Shown here piece after piece: positions 54,964 through 64,000 of a stretch of 64,000 bases of DNA. Location: NCBI RefSeq assembly GCF_014197915.1, contig NZ_JACIGK010000021.1, positions 24,324 to 88,323 of the forward strand, written 5' to 3'. The stretch's first letter is position 1. Each line of letters begins with the position of its first letter. Below the pieces are notes generated by a model that worked only from the letters and a program-made list of their open reading frames with translations, searched no databases and was not told the DNA's origin. A program made the translations under genes and the position numbers. Source of the DNA: Roseospira visakhapatnamensis (GTDB lineage: Bacteria > Pseudomonadota > Alphaproteobacteria > Rhodospirillales > Rhodospirillaceae).

Positions 54964-55813
54964 CACGAATTTCGGTCAGGCGTACGGCCGAGTCGGCGAA
55001 GTCCTCCGGCGCGGCGCACGCGGCGGTGGGCACGTCGCCCACCTCCAGAGTATCCAGGATCACCGTGTCGGACGCGTTGAGGAAGCGCACCGACCAGACC
55101 CGATCAACCCCGGCGGCCTGGATGACGCAGGCGCCATGGCCGCCCACGCGCAGCATTACCGGCCCCCGGCCCAGGGTGGTTCCCAGGTGGGCGAGGTCGG
55201 CCCGGGTGACGGGCAGCAGCGAAACCGAGATGACATGGTTGGGCCGGCCGGGCGTATGGCGGGCGGCGTGGTCGGCGATCTCCGCCAGCAGCGGCATGAC
55301 GGTGATGGCGCCGGCCGGCGGCGGCCGGGGCGTCAGGGTGGCGGCCGGGCGCCCGGGGCGCGCGGCGGCCACCACGCCCGGCACGGCGGCGATCTCGATC
55401 CACCGGCGCCGGGGGCGGCCGGCGCCGTCCAGGCGGAGAAGGCACCAGACGCCGGTCAGCACGGACTCCTGGACGACGACGCGGCCGCCGCCGGCGTCCA
55501 GGACGTGGCCGGACACCTCGCCCTCACCGAGGATCTGGCCCAGCAGGCGCGCGCCCCGCGGCGACAGGGCGGCCATGTCATGGACCCAGGGGGGAGTCGT
55601 CCCGTCGCGCCGGCGCAGGTGGGCGATCATGGCGTCCACCAGGGCGAGCGCCTCCGGGGCCGCCGCCGCCAGGGCCTCGGCCTCGGCCAGGGCGCGGGCG
55701 CGGCGGGCGGCCGGAGCCAGGGTCGGCGCCGGCGGGGCGCCGTCCGATGGCGACGCGGGGCGGCCGGCGGAGGTCCCGGTCGGGTGGTTGTTCCAGGGCA
55801 TCGCGCCGGTCAT
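54950..55813 (-). CDS. hupH: HupH/HyaF-family hydrogenase assembly protein
   Basis: A 287-residue protein recognised by ESVLTGVWCLLRLD, PNHVISVSLLPVTRAD and RFLNASDTVILDTLEVGDVP, which are typical of HupH/HyaF. It helps maturation of the small subunit or protects the enzyme in oxygen in related bacteria. The start ATG 55813 has AAAGGA upstream; GTG 55858 would overlap hupF and is less likely. Confidence 0.85.
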   Translation of the reverse strand: MTGAMPWNNHPTGTSAGRPASPSDGAPPAPTLAPAARRARALAEAEALAAAAPEALALVDAMIAHLRRRDGTTPPWVHDMAALSPRGARLLGQILGEGEVSGHVLDAGGGRVVVQESVLTGVWCLLRLDGAGRPRRRWIEIAAVPGVVAAARPGRPAATLTPRPPPAGAITVMPLLAEIADHAARHTPGRPNHVISVSLLPVTRADLAHLGTTLGRGPVMLRVGGHGACVIQAAGVDRVWSVRFLNASDTVILDTLEVGDVPTAACAAPEDFADSAVRLTEIRDAYL

Positions 55814-55854
55814 GGGCGGTGTCCTTTCCAGATCGAAGCGGTCGGAGCGGGTGG

Positions 55855-56157
55855 TCACGACGGGGCGGGGCGCAGGTGGGGCGGCAACTCCGGCTCCCGA
55901 TCCACCAGGTCGGCGAACAGGTGGTCCACCGCGCCCCCGCGCGCCACGGTCTCAAGCGCGTCCAGCGCCCGGTCGATGGTGGCCGCCTCCTCGGCGGTCA
56001 GGGGCTGGCGCGCCGTGTCCAGATGCACCAGCACCCAGGCGCCGACCGGCTGCGGGTCAAGCAGCACCATCGACACCCGGCGGACCTCGCCGCGTCCCTG
56101 GCACAGGGCCTCCGCGCCCCGGATGTCGAGGATGCGCATGGGAAGACCAAGGCACAT
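55855..56157 (-). CDS. hupF: HupF, HypC-family chaperone
   Basis: A 100-residue HypC paralogue: MCLGLPMRIL at the N-terminus and GAWVLVHLDTARQPLT downstream, with a longer C-terminal tail than HypC. In Rhizobium HupF stabilises the large subunit during assembly under oxygen. It starts 3 nt after hupD. Confidence 0.92.
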   Translation of the reverse strand: MCLGLPMRILDIRGAEALCQGRGEVRRVSMVLLDPQPVGAWVLVHLDTARQPLTAEEAATIDRALDALETVARGGAVDHLFADLVDREPELPPHLRPAPS

Positions 56158-56160
56158 GGG

Positions 56161-56805
56161 TCAGCCTCCCCCCTCGGCCGGGTCCGCCAGGGGCCTCGGC
56201 ACGGCCTCGTAGGACGCCAGGTCGATGCCGTGCCCCACCAGGGCCTGGGACGGTCCGCGCAACGGCACGGCGCGCCGCGTGCTCGCCACGCCCCAGGCCG
56301 CCAGTTCCGCCAGCGCCAGGCGCACGGCCTCGTCGAGGCGCGCCCGCACGGCCCCGGTCAGGGAGCCGCCCCAGGTTTCCAGGTCGCCGGCCTGGACGCC
56401 GATCAGGGTCAGCCGGGTCGGCGCGCCCCCCAGCAGGTCAGCCGCCGACAGCACGTCCTGGAAGCCGGTCTGGTGCAGGCTGAGCGCGCGGCAGCCCCGG
56501 AAGCGCGGCACCTCGTCGCCGCGCACCACCATCAACGCGCCGGGCTCCCGGCCGCAGTCGATGGCATCGAACACCAGCAGATTGTCGGCCGCGCGCACGT
56601 CCTGGACCAGGTAGAGGCCCTGGGTGCCGCCGTCCATCACCGTGACGGCATCGTCGGGAAAGGCGTAGTCCCGGTGCAGCGTCTCCACCGCGCGCACGCC
56701 GAACCCCTCGTCCGCCCAGAGAATGTTGCCGATGCCCAGGACCAGGGTGCGGCCCGGCGCGCCCGGGGGCGTGTCTGCCTCCATGGACAGGGGCCGGTCA
56801 GTCAT
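56161..56805 (-). CDS. hupD: hydrogenase maturation endopeptidase HupD
   Basis: A 214-residue HyaD-type protease that removes the C-terminal tail of the large subunit after nickel insertion. Metal-sensing motifs are GIGNILWADEGFG (Glu), VFDAIDCG (Asp) and LHQTGF (His). It overlaps hupC by 8 nt. Confidence 0.94.
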   Translation of the reverse strand: MTDRPLSMEADTPPGAPGRTLVLGIGNILWADEGFGVRAVETLHRDYAFPDDAVTVMDGGTQGLYLVQDVRAADNLLVFDAIDCGREPGALMVVRGDEVPRFRGCRALSLHQTGFQDVLSAADLLGGAPTRLTLIGVQAGDLETWGGSLTGAVRARLDEAVRLALAELAAWGVASTRRAVPLRGPSQALVGHGIDLASYEAVPRPLADPAEGGG

Positions 56806-57532
56806 CGCGGTTGTCCTTGAACATGCGCTCGCCGGAAATCATGGTCGAGATCATGGACTGGCGCGACATGATGTCCTCGCGCACGGCGGCGTAGATGTGA
56901 AGGATGGTGTAGGTCACGAAGGCCCACATGCCCAGGTGATGCCAGGTGCGCACCGACTGGCTGTTCGGGAAGATGTCGAAGACCCAGCCGAACAGCGCGT
57001 ACTGCCAGCTGTCGAGGCCGGTTCCCTCCGCATAGAGGGCGAAGCCGGTGGCGATCATGAAGAACATGCCCAGCGTGAACACGGTGAACATCACGAACTG
57101 GGCCAGCGGGTTGTGGCCGACGTACTTCTTGGGCTCGGTGCGCAGGAAGGCGTACCACGTGGCCTCCCACAGAACCCCGCCCCAGTAGTCGCGCCGCCAG
57201 AACGGCAGCATGAAGAGCTGGCGGCTGTGGTGGTTGCCCACGAAGGCCCAGTAGATGCGGGCGAGCCAGCCGATGGCCAGCACATAGCCGGCCGAGAAGT
57301 GCAGGAAACGGATGACCCCCATGAGATTGGAGTCACTGGCCTCGCCGGGCACGCTGAGCGGCGGGCTGCCGATAAAGTAGCCCGTGACGATCAGCACCGT
57401 GATGGCCAGGGCGGTGATCCAGTGCCAGGCGCGCACCGGGGCTTCGTAGACATAGATGGTGGTGCGCTGGACCGAGGCGTCGTCGTCGGTGATGTCGGCG
57501 GCGTGGACATCGCGGCCGGTCTGGATGGACAT
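56798..57532 (-). CDS. hupC: Ni/Fe-hydrogenase b-type cytochrome subunit
   Basis: A 244-residue membrane cytochrome b with four helices. Heme-ligand histidines lie in APVRAWHWITALAI, IRFLHFSAGYVL and VRTWHHLGMWAFVTYTILHI. It anchors the HupSL dimer at the periplasmic side and passes electrons to quinone. A 134-nt gap separates it from hupL. Confidence 0.94.
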   Translation of the reverse strand: MSIQTGRDVHAADITDDDASVQRTTIYVYEAPVRAWHWITALAITVLIVTGYFIGSPPLSVPGEASDSNLMGVIRFLHFSAGYVLAIGWLARIYWAFVGNHHSRQLFMLPFWRRDYWGGVLWEATWYAFLRTEPKKYVGHNPLAQFVMFTVFTLGMFFMIATGFALYAEGTGLDSWQYALFGWVFDIFPNSQSVRTWHHLGMWAFVTYTILHIYAAVREDIMSRQSMISTMISGERMFKDNRDD

Positions 57533-57666
57533 GGCGCGTCTCCCCCAGGGGTCGGTTCCCCCCTTGATGCGGTCGGGTGGTCGGATGGCGACGAGGGACC
57601 GGGCGGGCGCCGGCGGCGGTGGCGGCATCGTCCCGCCGCCGGCCGGCGTCCGGCCGGGGGCCTCCG

Positions 57667-59463
57667 TCAGCGCACGACCACGCGGGCCTTCTCCTGGCCG
57701 TCCACGCTCATCACATGGGTCGAGCAGGCCAGGCAGGGGTCGAAGGAATGGATGGTGCGCAACACCTCCAGCGGTTTTTCCGGGTCGGCCAGGGGGGTGT
57801 CGAGCAACGCGGCCTCGAACGCCCCGATGGCCCCGGCGGGATCCCGGGGGGAGCCGTTCCAGGTGGTCGGCACCACGCACTGGTAGTTACGGATGCGGCC
57901 CCGTTCGATCTCCACCCAATGGCCGAGCGCGCCGCGTGGCGCCTCGCTGAAACCCGCGCCCCGGGCGGTCTTGGGCCAGGTGGTCGGCTCCCACAGGTCG
58001 GTGTTGGCGGTGGACAGGTCGCCGGCCTTCAGGTTGGCCACCAGGTCGTCGAAGCTTTCCCGGAGCCGATAGGCGGCCCACTGGCACTCCAGGCCCCGCG
58101 CGGCGGTCCGCCCCAGGGACGAGAACAGCGCCGCGACCGGCACGTCCAGATGCCGCAAGGCGGCCTCCACCGGCTCCTTGAACTCGGGCTTACCCTGGGC
58201 ATAGCCGATGACGAAGCGGGCCAGCGGTCCGACCTCCATGGCATGGCCGCGCCAGCGGGGCGCCTTCAGCCAGGAGTACTTGGCGGATTCGTCAAGGGCG
58301 TCGATCCGTGTGCCGGGATCGCCCCTGGTGTTGGGACCAAGGGCGAAATGGGGCTCGGTCACGCCGTCGAAGGGATGCAGCCCCTGGGCATCGTCGTCGT
58401 AGGCGTACCAGGAGTGGGCCACGAACTCCTGGATCTGCTCGGGGTCCTTCAGGTCGACCTCGTGCACCGTCGACAGGTCGCCGTCGATGATCGCGCCGCG
58501 TGGCAGCATCAGGCTGTCGGCCGAATGGTCGTTGGCCCGCGCCGGCATGTCGCCATACGACAGCAGGCTCTTCGACGACAGCCCTCCGCCATGCAGCCAG
58601 TCCTTGTAGAACCCGGCGATGGCCAGCAGGTCGGGGATGTACACCTGATCGATGAAGGCCACCGACTGGTCGATGATGGAGGCCACCAGGTTCAGCCGCT
58701 CCATGTTCACCGCGCCGACCGCGCCCACGCCCTCCAGGTTGACGGCGCAGGGCACGCCGCCCACCAGCCAGTTGGGATGCGGGTTCTTGCCCCCGAAGAC
58801 GGTGTGGATCTTGACGATCTCCTTCTGGAAGTCGAGCGCCTCCAGGTAGTGCGCCACCGCCATCAGGTTGGCCTCGGGGGGCAGCCGGTAGGCCGCGTGT
58901 CCCCAATAGGCGTTGCGGAACGGCCCGAGCTGCCCCGACTCCACGAACCGCGCCAGCCGCCCCTGGATGTCCCGGAAGTACCCGGGCGAGGACAGCGGCC
59001 AGGGTGAAATGGACTGGGCCAGCGCCGAGGTGGCCTTGGGATCGGCCTTCAAAGCGGAGACCACGTCCACCCAGTCCAGGGCATGCAGGTGGTAGAAATG
59101 AACAAGGTGGTCCTGCACATACAGCGTGAGCTGCATGATGTTGCGGATGATGTTGGCGTTCCTGGGAATGGCGATGCCCAGCGCGTCCTCCACGGCGCGC
59201 ACCGAGGTCAGCGCGTGGGTGCCCGTGCACACCCCGCAGATGCGCTGGGTGAAGGCCCAGGCATCCCGGGGATCGCGACCCTTCAGGATCAGTTCCAGCC
59301 CGCGCCACATGGTGCCGGTGGAGACGGCGTTGCGGATGACGTTGTCGTCGTCCACGTTCACCTCCAGGCGCAGGTGCCCCTCGATACGGGTCACCGGGTC
59401 CACCACCACGCGCCGGCCGCCGCTGTCCAGGGAAAAGCCGTTGGGGGTTTGCATCGTCGTCAT
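57667..59463 (-). CDS. hupL: uptake [NiFe]-hydrogenase large subunit
   Basis: A 598-residue catalytic subunit. The nickel-iron site is held by RICGVCT (Cys76, Cys79) and DPCLACSTH (Cys577, Cys580). Fifteen residues follow the final His ([15 protein letters not shown]) and should be cut by HupD. These motifs mark a group 1, membrane-bound H2-uptake enzyme. It starts 41 nt after hupS. Confidence 0.97.
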   Translation of the reverse strand: MTTMQTPNGFSLDSGGRRVVVDPVTRIEGHLRLEVNVDDDNVIRNAVSTGTMWRGLELILKGRDPRDAWAFTQRICGVCTGTHALTSVRAVEDALGIAIPRNANIIRNIMQLTLYVQDHLVHFYHLHALDWVDVVSALKADPKATSALAQSISPWPLSSPGYFRDIQGRLARFVESGQLGPFRNAYWGHAAYRLPPEANLMAVAHYLEALDFQKEIVKIHTVFGGKNPHPNWLVGGVPCAVNLEGVGAVGAVNMERLNLVASIIDQSVAFIDQVYIPDLLAIAGFYKDWLHGGGLSSKSLLSYGDMPARANDHSADSLMLPRGAIIDGDLSTVHEVDLKDPEQIQEFVAHSWYAYDDDAQGLHPFDGVTEPHFALGPNTRGDPGTRIDALDESAKYSWLKAPRWRGHAMEVGPLARFVIGYAQGKPEFKEPVEAALRHLDVPVAALFSSLGRTAARGLECQWAAYRLRESFDDLVANLKAGDLSTANTDLWEPTTWPKTARGAGFSEAPRGALGHWVEIERGRIRNYQCVVPTTWNGSPRDPAGAIGAFEAALLDTPLADPEKPLEVLRTIHSFDPCLACSTHVMSVDGQEKARVVVR

Positions 59464-59504
59464 GGGCGTGTCCTCCTCACGGTCCCGGGCTCACGGTCCC
59501 CGGA

Positions 59505-60641
59505 TCAGGCGTCGGACCGGTTGGACCCGGCCTCCTGCGCGGCCCGGGCGGCGGCCCGGGCGTTCCTGGCATCCCTCTTGTCGGCGGCGGTCTTGACGAT
59601 GCTCACCGCCGCATGCGCCGCCACGGCACCCCCGGCCAGCGCGGCCACCGTGGCGCCCACGGCATCGGCGTTGCCCTCGGCGGCGAACGGCTCGATGCTG
59701 GTCAGGCGCTCGTAGAACGGCCCCTTGTCCCAGAAGGCGTCCTCGGAACAGCCGATGCAGCCGTGTCCCGACTGGATGGGGAACGACACGCCCTCGTTCC
59801 AGCCCACCGTCGAGCAGGCGTTGTAGGTGCTCGGCCCCTTGCACCCCATCTTGTAGAGGCAGTAGCCCTTGCGGGCGCCCTCGTCGTCCCAGGCCTCGAC
59901 GTACTGTCCGGCGTCGAAGTGCGGCCGGCGGTAGCACTTGTCGTGGATGCGCTGGCCATAGAACATCGCCGGGCGGCCGTGACGGTCCAGGTCGGGGATG
60001 CGCTCGAAGGTCAGCATGTAGGTCAGCACCCCGGTCATCACCTCGGCGATGGGCGGGCAGCCCGGCACCTTGATGACCGGCTTGTCGGTGACCACCTTGT
60101 GCACCGGCGTGGCCTGGGTGGGGTTCGGCTTGGCCGCCTGCACGCAGCCCCAGGAGGCGCAGGAGCCCCAGGCGATCACCGCCCGGGCGTCGCTGGCCAT
60201 CTCCTTCAGCTTGTCGACGAACGGCCGGCCGCCCGGCAGGCAGTGGATGCCGCCGTCCTTGAGGGGCGGGTTGCCCTCGACGGCCAGGATGTAGGCGCCC
60301 TTGTGGGTGGCGCGCACCTCGTCGAGGATCTCCTCGGCCTGGTGGCCGGCGGCGGCCATGATGGTGTCGTCGTAATCCAGCGAGATCATCGACAGGATCA
60401 CGTCCTTCACCAGCGGATGGGCCGAGCGGATGAAGCTTTCCGTGCAGCAGGTGCATTCCAGGCCGTGCAGCCAGACCACCGGAATGCGCGGCTTGGTTTC
60501 CAGGGCATGGGCAAGTTGCGGCATGAGCGTGGGCGCCAGTCCCAGGGATGCCGTGGTCAAGCTGCAGAACTTCAGGAAGCTGCGCCGGGAAATCCCCTGG
60601 CGCCGCATCACCTCGTAAAACGTTTCGGGTCCGGATGACAT
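59505..60641 (-). CDS. hupS: uptake [NiFe]-hydrogenase small subunit
   Basis: A 378-residue iron-sulfur subunit with a Tat signal (SRRSFLKFC, residues 18-26; cleavage near LAHA, about 46). Proximal cluster Cys are in LECTCCTES (63, 66), and more cluster ligands in [41 protein letters not shown] and [13 protein letters not shown]-terminal hydrophobic helix (about 330-350) anchors it. It is the first gene of the hydrogenase operon. Confidence 0.97.
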   Translation of the reverse strand: MSSGPETFYEVMRRQGISRRSFLKFCSLTTASLGLAPTLMPQLAHALETKPRIPVVWLHGLECTCCTESFIRSAHPLVKDVILSMISLDYDDTIMAAAGHQAEEILDEVRATHKGAYILAVEGNPPLKDGGIHCLPGGRPFVDKLKEMASDARAVIAWGSCASWGCVQAAKPNPTQATPVHKVVTDKPVIKVPGCPPIAEVMTGVLTYMLTFERIPDLDRHGRPAMFYGQRIHDKCYRRPHFDAGQYVEAWDDEGARKGYCLYKMGCKGPSTYNACSTVGWNEGVSFPIQSGHGCIGCSEDAFWDKGPFYERLTSIEPFAAEGNADAVGATVAALAGGAVAAHAAVSIVKTAADKRDARNARAAARAAQEAGSNRSDA

Positions 60642-61075
60642 GGGGCCTCCCCGGTCTTTTTTGGGTGCATTTTGTTATGGATCCGTTTCGACCGACAAAA
60701 ACGGTAAGCATTATTGAGTATATGTTTCAGTTTTATTTGTGCCCCGAGAGGGATTTTCAGCCAAAAGCCCAACCAAGGCGAGGTCACACCTCAAATGGTA
60801 TCCCATTCTATAAGCAAAAACCCCAGAAAAATGAGCTGAAAGTGGTTCTCATGACTTTTGCGGTGCGGTGCGGGCGGGGGTTGCCCTGCACCATCGTCTC
60901 GGGGCCGGTGCCGCGACGCCGCCAGGGACCAGAACGCCAACGGCGGATGAGGCACCCTCATCCGCCGTGGGTCGACCTGCGTTCGGGCGCCGGGTGCCGC
61001 GAGACCGGTGTCCCGCACACGACGACTCCGCCTTTTTCGGGTGCGACTCGTGAAAACACCCGTTGATCGTGCGTC
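60642..61075. other. upstream region of the hydrogenase operon
   Basis: 434 nt with no gene. The hupS-near part (60655-60860) is AT-rich and likely holds the promoter. On the minus strand TATACT near 60720 could be a -10. A small palindrome GAGGT-cac-ACCTC lies near 60780. I found no -24/-12 element with GG-N10-GC spacing. The far part (60870-61060) is GC-rich and unremarkable. Confidence 0.5.
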
Positions 61076-61735
61076 CTAGTTGTTCCGCTGCGGGAATATG
61101 CCGTTGATGGCAATGCAGTAGTACATGCCCAGGGTCTGGTCAGAGGTCGGTGGCGGCGTCTCTCCCCCCGTGGGCGGGGTCACGGGGTCGCCTCCCTGCG
61201 CCGAGGTGTTCGGAGCCCCGGGGTCATCGCCAGCCTGGGACGTGTCGCGTTGGTCCGACGTCTGGCTGAGCATCGCCGCGTCGCCATCGCCATCGCCGTC
61301 CCCGCCCGCCGGCGTGGGCGTGGCGGTATTGGTGTCCGTTCGGGACGGCCCTTGGGTCGTGTTGAGAACGCGGTCCTCCGCGCCGCGTTTCTCGCCCCAG
61401 AAAACCTGGCTCAACCCGGGTCCGGCCCCGACGCCGATGGGCATGCGGCCCCGCAGGTCGGGCAGGGCGAACGTCACCCGCCCGTCGCCGCCGTACCGGT
61501 TGCCGATCAGGGCGAACAGGGCCGAGTTGTCGGCAATCGCAATGATCGCCCCATTTGCCATGACGTAGCCGCGCGGGCAGAAGTTGTGGGCCACGATACA
61601 GATGGAGCCGATGGTCTGGGTGCCGTCGCCGTTGCATGCCGTGGCCGATCCGGGCGGCGCCATGGTCGCGAGCGCACCGAGCGCCAGCCCCGCCAGAGTC
61701 CGCGTCACCGACATGCCGTTCACCACGCGAGTCAT
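61076..61735 (-). CDS. exported tail-collar-domain protein
   Basis: A 219-residue protein with a signal peptide (GLALGALATMAPPGSATA). The phage tail-collar (microcystin-dependent-protein-like) fold is visible in YVMANGAIIAIADNSALFAL, GNRYGGDGRVTFALPDLRGR and the C-terminal LGMYYCIAINGIFPQ. Between them lies an acidic Gly/Asp/Thr/Pro-rich insert (GGDGDGDGDAAM). Family members with signal peptides are common in environmental bacteria, with unknown roles. A second in-frame ATG (residue 8) is an equal start candidate. Confidence 0.8.
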   Translation of the reverse strand: MTRVVNGMSVTRTLAGLALGALATMAPPGSATACNGDGTQTIGSICIVAHNFCPRGYVMANGAIIAIADNSALFALIGNRYGGDGRVTFALPDLRGRMPIGVGAGPGLSQVFWGEKRGAEDRVLNTTQGPSRTDTNTATPTPAGGDGDGDGDAAMLSQTSDQRDTSQAGDDPGAPNTSAQGGDPVTPPTGGETPPPTSDQTLGMYYCIAINGIFPQRNN

Positions 61736-61931
61736 GTCGTTGCCCTCCCAGCTTATTGTAGAGTCTTGGTGCGCACAAAAATCTGTACGTGTGTTTTATG
61801 CTATACGTATTTTGAACCGGGTACCATCACTGTGACGTGAGGTTCCCTCCTCAAGAGCGGTTACGAGACCATTATCCTGGCACGACGATGCCCTCGGCGG
61901 GGACCGTCCACCCCATCGAAGATGCGGGCCA

Positions 61932-62357
61932 TTACGATAGGATATCCCGGTTGTCGTCGAACACGGCGACCAAATAGTCGATTAACGCCCGTCCAGCGGG
62001 TAACTGGGCGATGTCGCGACGCACCATAAGCCAGACTTCGCGGTGAACATCGCAACCCGGCGGGTGTGTCGTCGCCAGACCGCTGTGGGACACCATGTAG
62101 TTCGGCAACAGGGCGAGCCCGAGCCCGGCGCGCGCCGCCGCCATCTGGCTGCCAAGGGAACTGGACCGGAATACGATGCCGTCGAGCCCGAACGTCTGGC
62201 TCATCCAGCGGGTCTCCGGCAGATCGGCCAAGTCATCCGCGAAACTGATGCCGGATCAGTTCCAGCCGCGGGCGATCTCGTTGTGGGACGCGAAATCCGC
62301 GGGCCGTTCACAATCCAGACGCAAATCAACGTGACCGGACGCCGCCGCTGTGAGACG
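61932..62357 (-). pseudogene. broken LysR-family regulator, C-terminal remnant
   Basis: On the minus strand one frame reads RLTAAASGHVDLRLDCERP, then reaches an in-frame TGA, then continues FADDLADLPETRWMSQTFG, SQMAAARAGLGLALLPNYMV and REVWLMVRRDIAQLPAGRA to a stop at 61932. This is the effector domain of a LysR regulator. The part before it, including the helix-turn-helix, is missing, and the middle is shorter than in intact members. It is next to the acetate transporter gene, which it may once have controlled. Confidence 0.75.
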
Positions 62358-62558
62358 GTACGGTGGTCTTGGGGCAAATTCCCGTCAATGCCTTGCAGGC
62401 CGCCGAACGACCTTTCACGGGCAGGCGGGTGAACCATCAAGCTGAAAAACCAGACATCGTGCGACGTCAGAAACAACCCCCGTGGCACTTTGGTCCCGGG
62501 GGAGACGGCGCGCACTGTCACCGAAGGAACAATGTCCCCGAAGGAGAGGACGGACGCG

Positions 62559-63122
62559 ATGGCGGAAGAGAAACTCGGCAACCCGGCGGTGGTTGGCCTG
62601 GGCGGCTTCGGGCTAACCACCCTGGTTCTGCAATTTCATAACGTGGGCTGGATGCCCAGCGTCGGCCCGGTGGTGTGGCTGGGGCTGATTTTTGGCGGAC
62701 TGGCCCAGATGATCGCCGGCCTTCAGGAGATGAAGACCGGCAACAACTTCGGATATTGCGCCTTCACCGGATTTGGCGCGTTCTGGATCGCCCTGGCCTT
62801 TCTTTTTCTGGGCAACCACTTTGAGGTCTTCCAGGCCAGTACCACGGACGTCGGCTGGTTCCTGATCGCCTGGACTCTGTTCACGGCCATTCTGTGGGTC
62901 GGCTCGCTGCGCATTCACGGCGCCATGGCGTTCACGTTCACCACGCTGCTGATCGGCTTCATCCTGCTCGACCTGGCGCACTTCGGCCTGCCGGAACTGA
63001 CGGTGGTCGCCGGCTACGAACTGATGATCTGCGCCGGGGCGGCCTGGTACATGATGGCCCGCATCATTCTCAACGAGATCTATGGCCGTGATCTGCTGCC
63101 CGCCGGCAAGCCGTGGATCTGA
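62559..63122 (+). CDS. satP: acetate uptake transporter, SatP/GPR1-FUN34-YaaH family
   Basis: A 187-residue membrane protein with six helices. The family signature NPAVVGLGGFGLTT is at the N-terminus, with LHNVG-like FHNVGWMPSVGP, GGLAQMIAGLQEMKTGN and FGAFWIALAFLFL after it. Length equals E. coli SatP (188). ATG 62559 fits the family start and has AAGGAGAGGA upstream; ATG 62532 is an alternative. It should move acetate or succinate with protons and would feed AckA-Pta. Confidence 0.92.
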   Translation: MAEEKLGNPAVVGLGGFGLTTLVLQFHNVGWMPSVGPVVWLGLIFGGLAQMIAGLQEMKTGNNFGYCAFTGFGAFWIALAFLFLGNHFEVFQASTTDVGWFLIAWTLFTAILWVGSLRIHGAMAFTFTTLLIGFILLDLAHFGLPELTVVAGYELMICAGAAWYMMARIILNEIYGRDLLPAGKPWI

Positions 63123-63199
63123 CCGGGGCCGGCGCCCGGCGGATCCGCCGGCGCGCGCCCCTTTGAAAACCGACCCCCAAAGACCGGGAGACGATCGAG

Positions 63200-63739
63200 A
63201 TGCGAAACGGACTCAGGGCGCTGGCCACGGCGGTCGCGCTCACGCTGGCTGCCCCGGCGGCGGCCGAGGAGCCCTCGGCCACCGTCGACGAGGTGATCGC
63301 CAAGGTCCTGGAAGCGGCCAAGTTCCTGCACGACAAGGGGCAGGCCGGGTTCTCCGACTTTAACAACAGCGCCCGCTGGGTGTGGAAAGACAGCTATGTC
63401 TTCGTGTTCAGTTGCCGCGACGACCGCATGATCGCCCACCCCTTGCGCCCCGACCTGGTGGGCCGGCCGATCCTCCAGATGGAGGATGAAAAAGGGACCA
63501 TGCTGTTCCAGGACCTGTGCGCGGCGGGCGAGGGCGCCGGCGGCGGCTGGGTGGAGTACTGGTGGCCACGGCCCGGCGAGGCCAAGGCGTCGCGCAAGAT
63601 CTCGTACACCCAGAGCACGCAGGTGTCGTTCCAGCCCGACGTGCGGGTTGCCGCCGGCATTTACGACGACTCGATGACCGTCGAACAGCTCGACGCGCGC
63701 GCCGAGAGGGCGGTGATGCCGCAGAAGGACGCGCCCTGA
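63200..63739 (+). CDS. periplasmic single-Cache-domain protein
   Basis: A 179-residue exported protein with signal peptide (LATAVALTLAAPAAA). The remainder is a single Cache-type sensor fold: FVFSCRDDRMIAHPLRPDLV, a GRPILQMEDEKGTM loop and WVEYWWPRPGEAKASRKISY. It carries no output domain, so it may pass a ligand to another receptor. It is 77 nt after satP and likely co-transcribed; acetate or a related acid is a fair guess for the ligand. Confidence 0.82.
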   Translation: MRNGLRALATAVALTLAAPAAAEEPSATVDEVIAKVLEAAKFLHDKGQAGFSDFNNSARWVWKDSYVFVFSCRDDRMIAHPLRPDLVGRPILQMEDEKGTMLFQDLCAAGEGAGGGWVEYWWPRPGEAKASRKISYTQSTQVSFQPDVRVAAGIYDDSMTVEQLDARAERAVMPQKDAP

Positions 63740-63761
63740 GCGGAGCCTCTCCGGGTGCGCG

Positions 63762-63803
63762 GATCCAGACAAGGGACGCCGTCCGCGTTCTCTTGTCTGG
63801 ATC
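63762..63803. repeat. 12-bp inverted repeat
   Basis: GATCCAGACAAG (63762-63773) and CTTGTCTGGATC (63792-63803) are perfect inverted arms around 18 nt. A second small hairpin (GAAAGC/GCTTTC) follows. There is no U-tract. It may end the satP transcript or belong to the mobile-like sequence at the window end. Confidence 0.65.
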
Positions 63804-63895
63804 GAAAGCGCCCTGCTTTCAAGACGGTATGCGGCGCCGCGCCGGAGTCCGCGATCGAACCGCCCCCGGGGCCTGTTCAGGGCTCCGAATCCAGA

Positions 63896-64000
63896 TTACG
63901 GGATGTTCATGTTGAGGATTGAGGCGAGGTAGCTGGGATCCCAGGCGGCCCGTTTGCGTCGGGTCTTGAGGGTTCGCTTGTCGGAGATGGCGCGCACGAG
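63896..64000 (-). CDS. C-terminal end of an unidentified protein, cut by window edge
   Basis: The minus-strand frame reads in from the window edge for 34 codons and stops at 63896: it is basic (SDKRTLKTRRKRAAWDP) and ends SYLASILNMNIP. The basic Trp-containing end resembles C-termini of some transposases, but the piece is too short for a family call. Confidence 0.4.
   Translation of the reverse strand, partial: LVRAISDKRTLKTRRKRAAWDPSYLASILNMNIP

Noticed and set aside
60642..60870. A sigma-54 promoter for the hydrogenase operon
   Set aside because: No TGG/GC pair with 10-nt spacing was found on the minus strand; candidates have spacing of 7 or lack GC.

Overview
The window is a high-GC chromosomal segment. 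Its gene families and gene order suggest an alphaproteobacterium of the Rhodospirillales type: a lgt-midA-pgeF run, a hupSLCDF/hyp uptake hydrogenase cluster, RTX/S-layer secretion by a type I system, a SapC protein and a TRAP transporter. The genus cannot be fixed from the sequence alone.

Layout. (1) 0-12 kb, cell surface: a type I secretion ABC protein and its HlyD adaptor (minus strand) lie back to back with a 1004-residue RsaA-like S-layer/RTX protein. A strikingly AT-richer methyltransferase follows, then a second RTX protein, a small exported protein and a 2-hydroxyacid dehydrogenase with a clear palindromic operator. Two composite palindromic repeats in opposite orientation bracket the second RTX gene to dehydrogenase block. 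(2) 12-24 kb, short-chain acids: the atoSC two-component system is divergent from atoD-A-E-B, with a sigma-54 promoter and AtoC-like enhancer palindromes between them. ackA-pta and a V8-like serine protease follow; the protease ends in the same repeat that begins both RTX proteins. (3) 25-31 kb: an RND efflux operon with its own TetR regulator and an operator over the promoter, then recX. (4) 31-37 kb, housekeeping: ABC-2 permease, lgt, midA, pgeF, a lipoprotein and SapC. (5) 37-47 kb, sugar-acid catabolism: TRAP transporter (dctPQM), KDPG aldolase, a GntR regulator with an unusual AT-hook tail, and the divergent genes for gluconokinase, a 2-hydroxyacid dehydrogenase, a zinc dehydrogenase and a KduD-like reductase. 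(6) 47-61 kb: a complete 14-gene minus-strand operon for a membrane-bound group 1 [NiFe] uptake hydrogenase and its maturation, with a short HypF and with HypX. (7) 61-64 kb: a tail-collar-fold exported protein, a broken LysR gene, a SatP acetate transporter, a Cache-domain protein and the end of an unidentified, possibly mobile-element gene.

Working together: SatP, AckA-Pta and Ato form a capacity for acetate, acetoacetate and short-chain acids. The TRAP/GntR region should take up a hexonate-type acid and feed it to 6-phosphogluconate and the Entner-Doudoroff pathway. The hydrogenase feeds electrons from H2 to quinone through its cytochrome b. The most unusual points are the repeat module shared by two RTX proteins and a protease, the AT-hook GntR, the AT-rich island beside the S-layer gene, and the paired palindromic elements.
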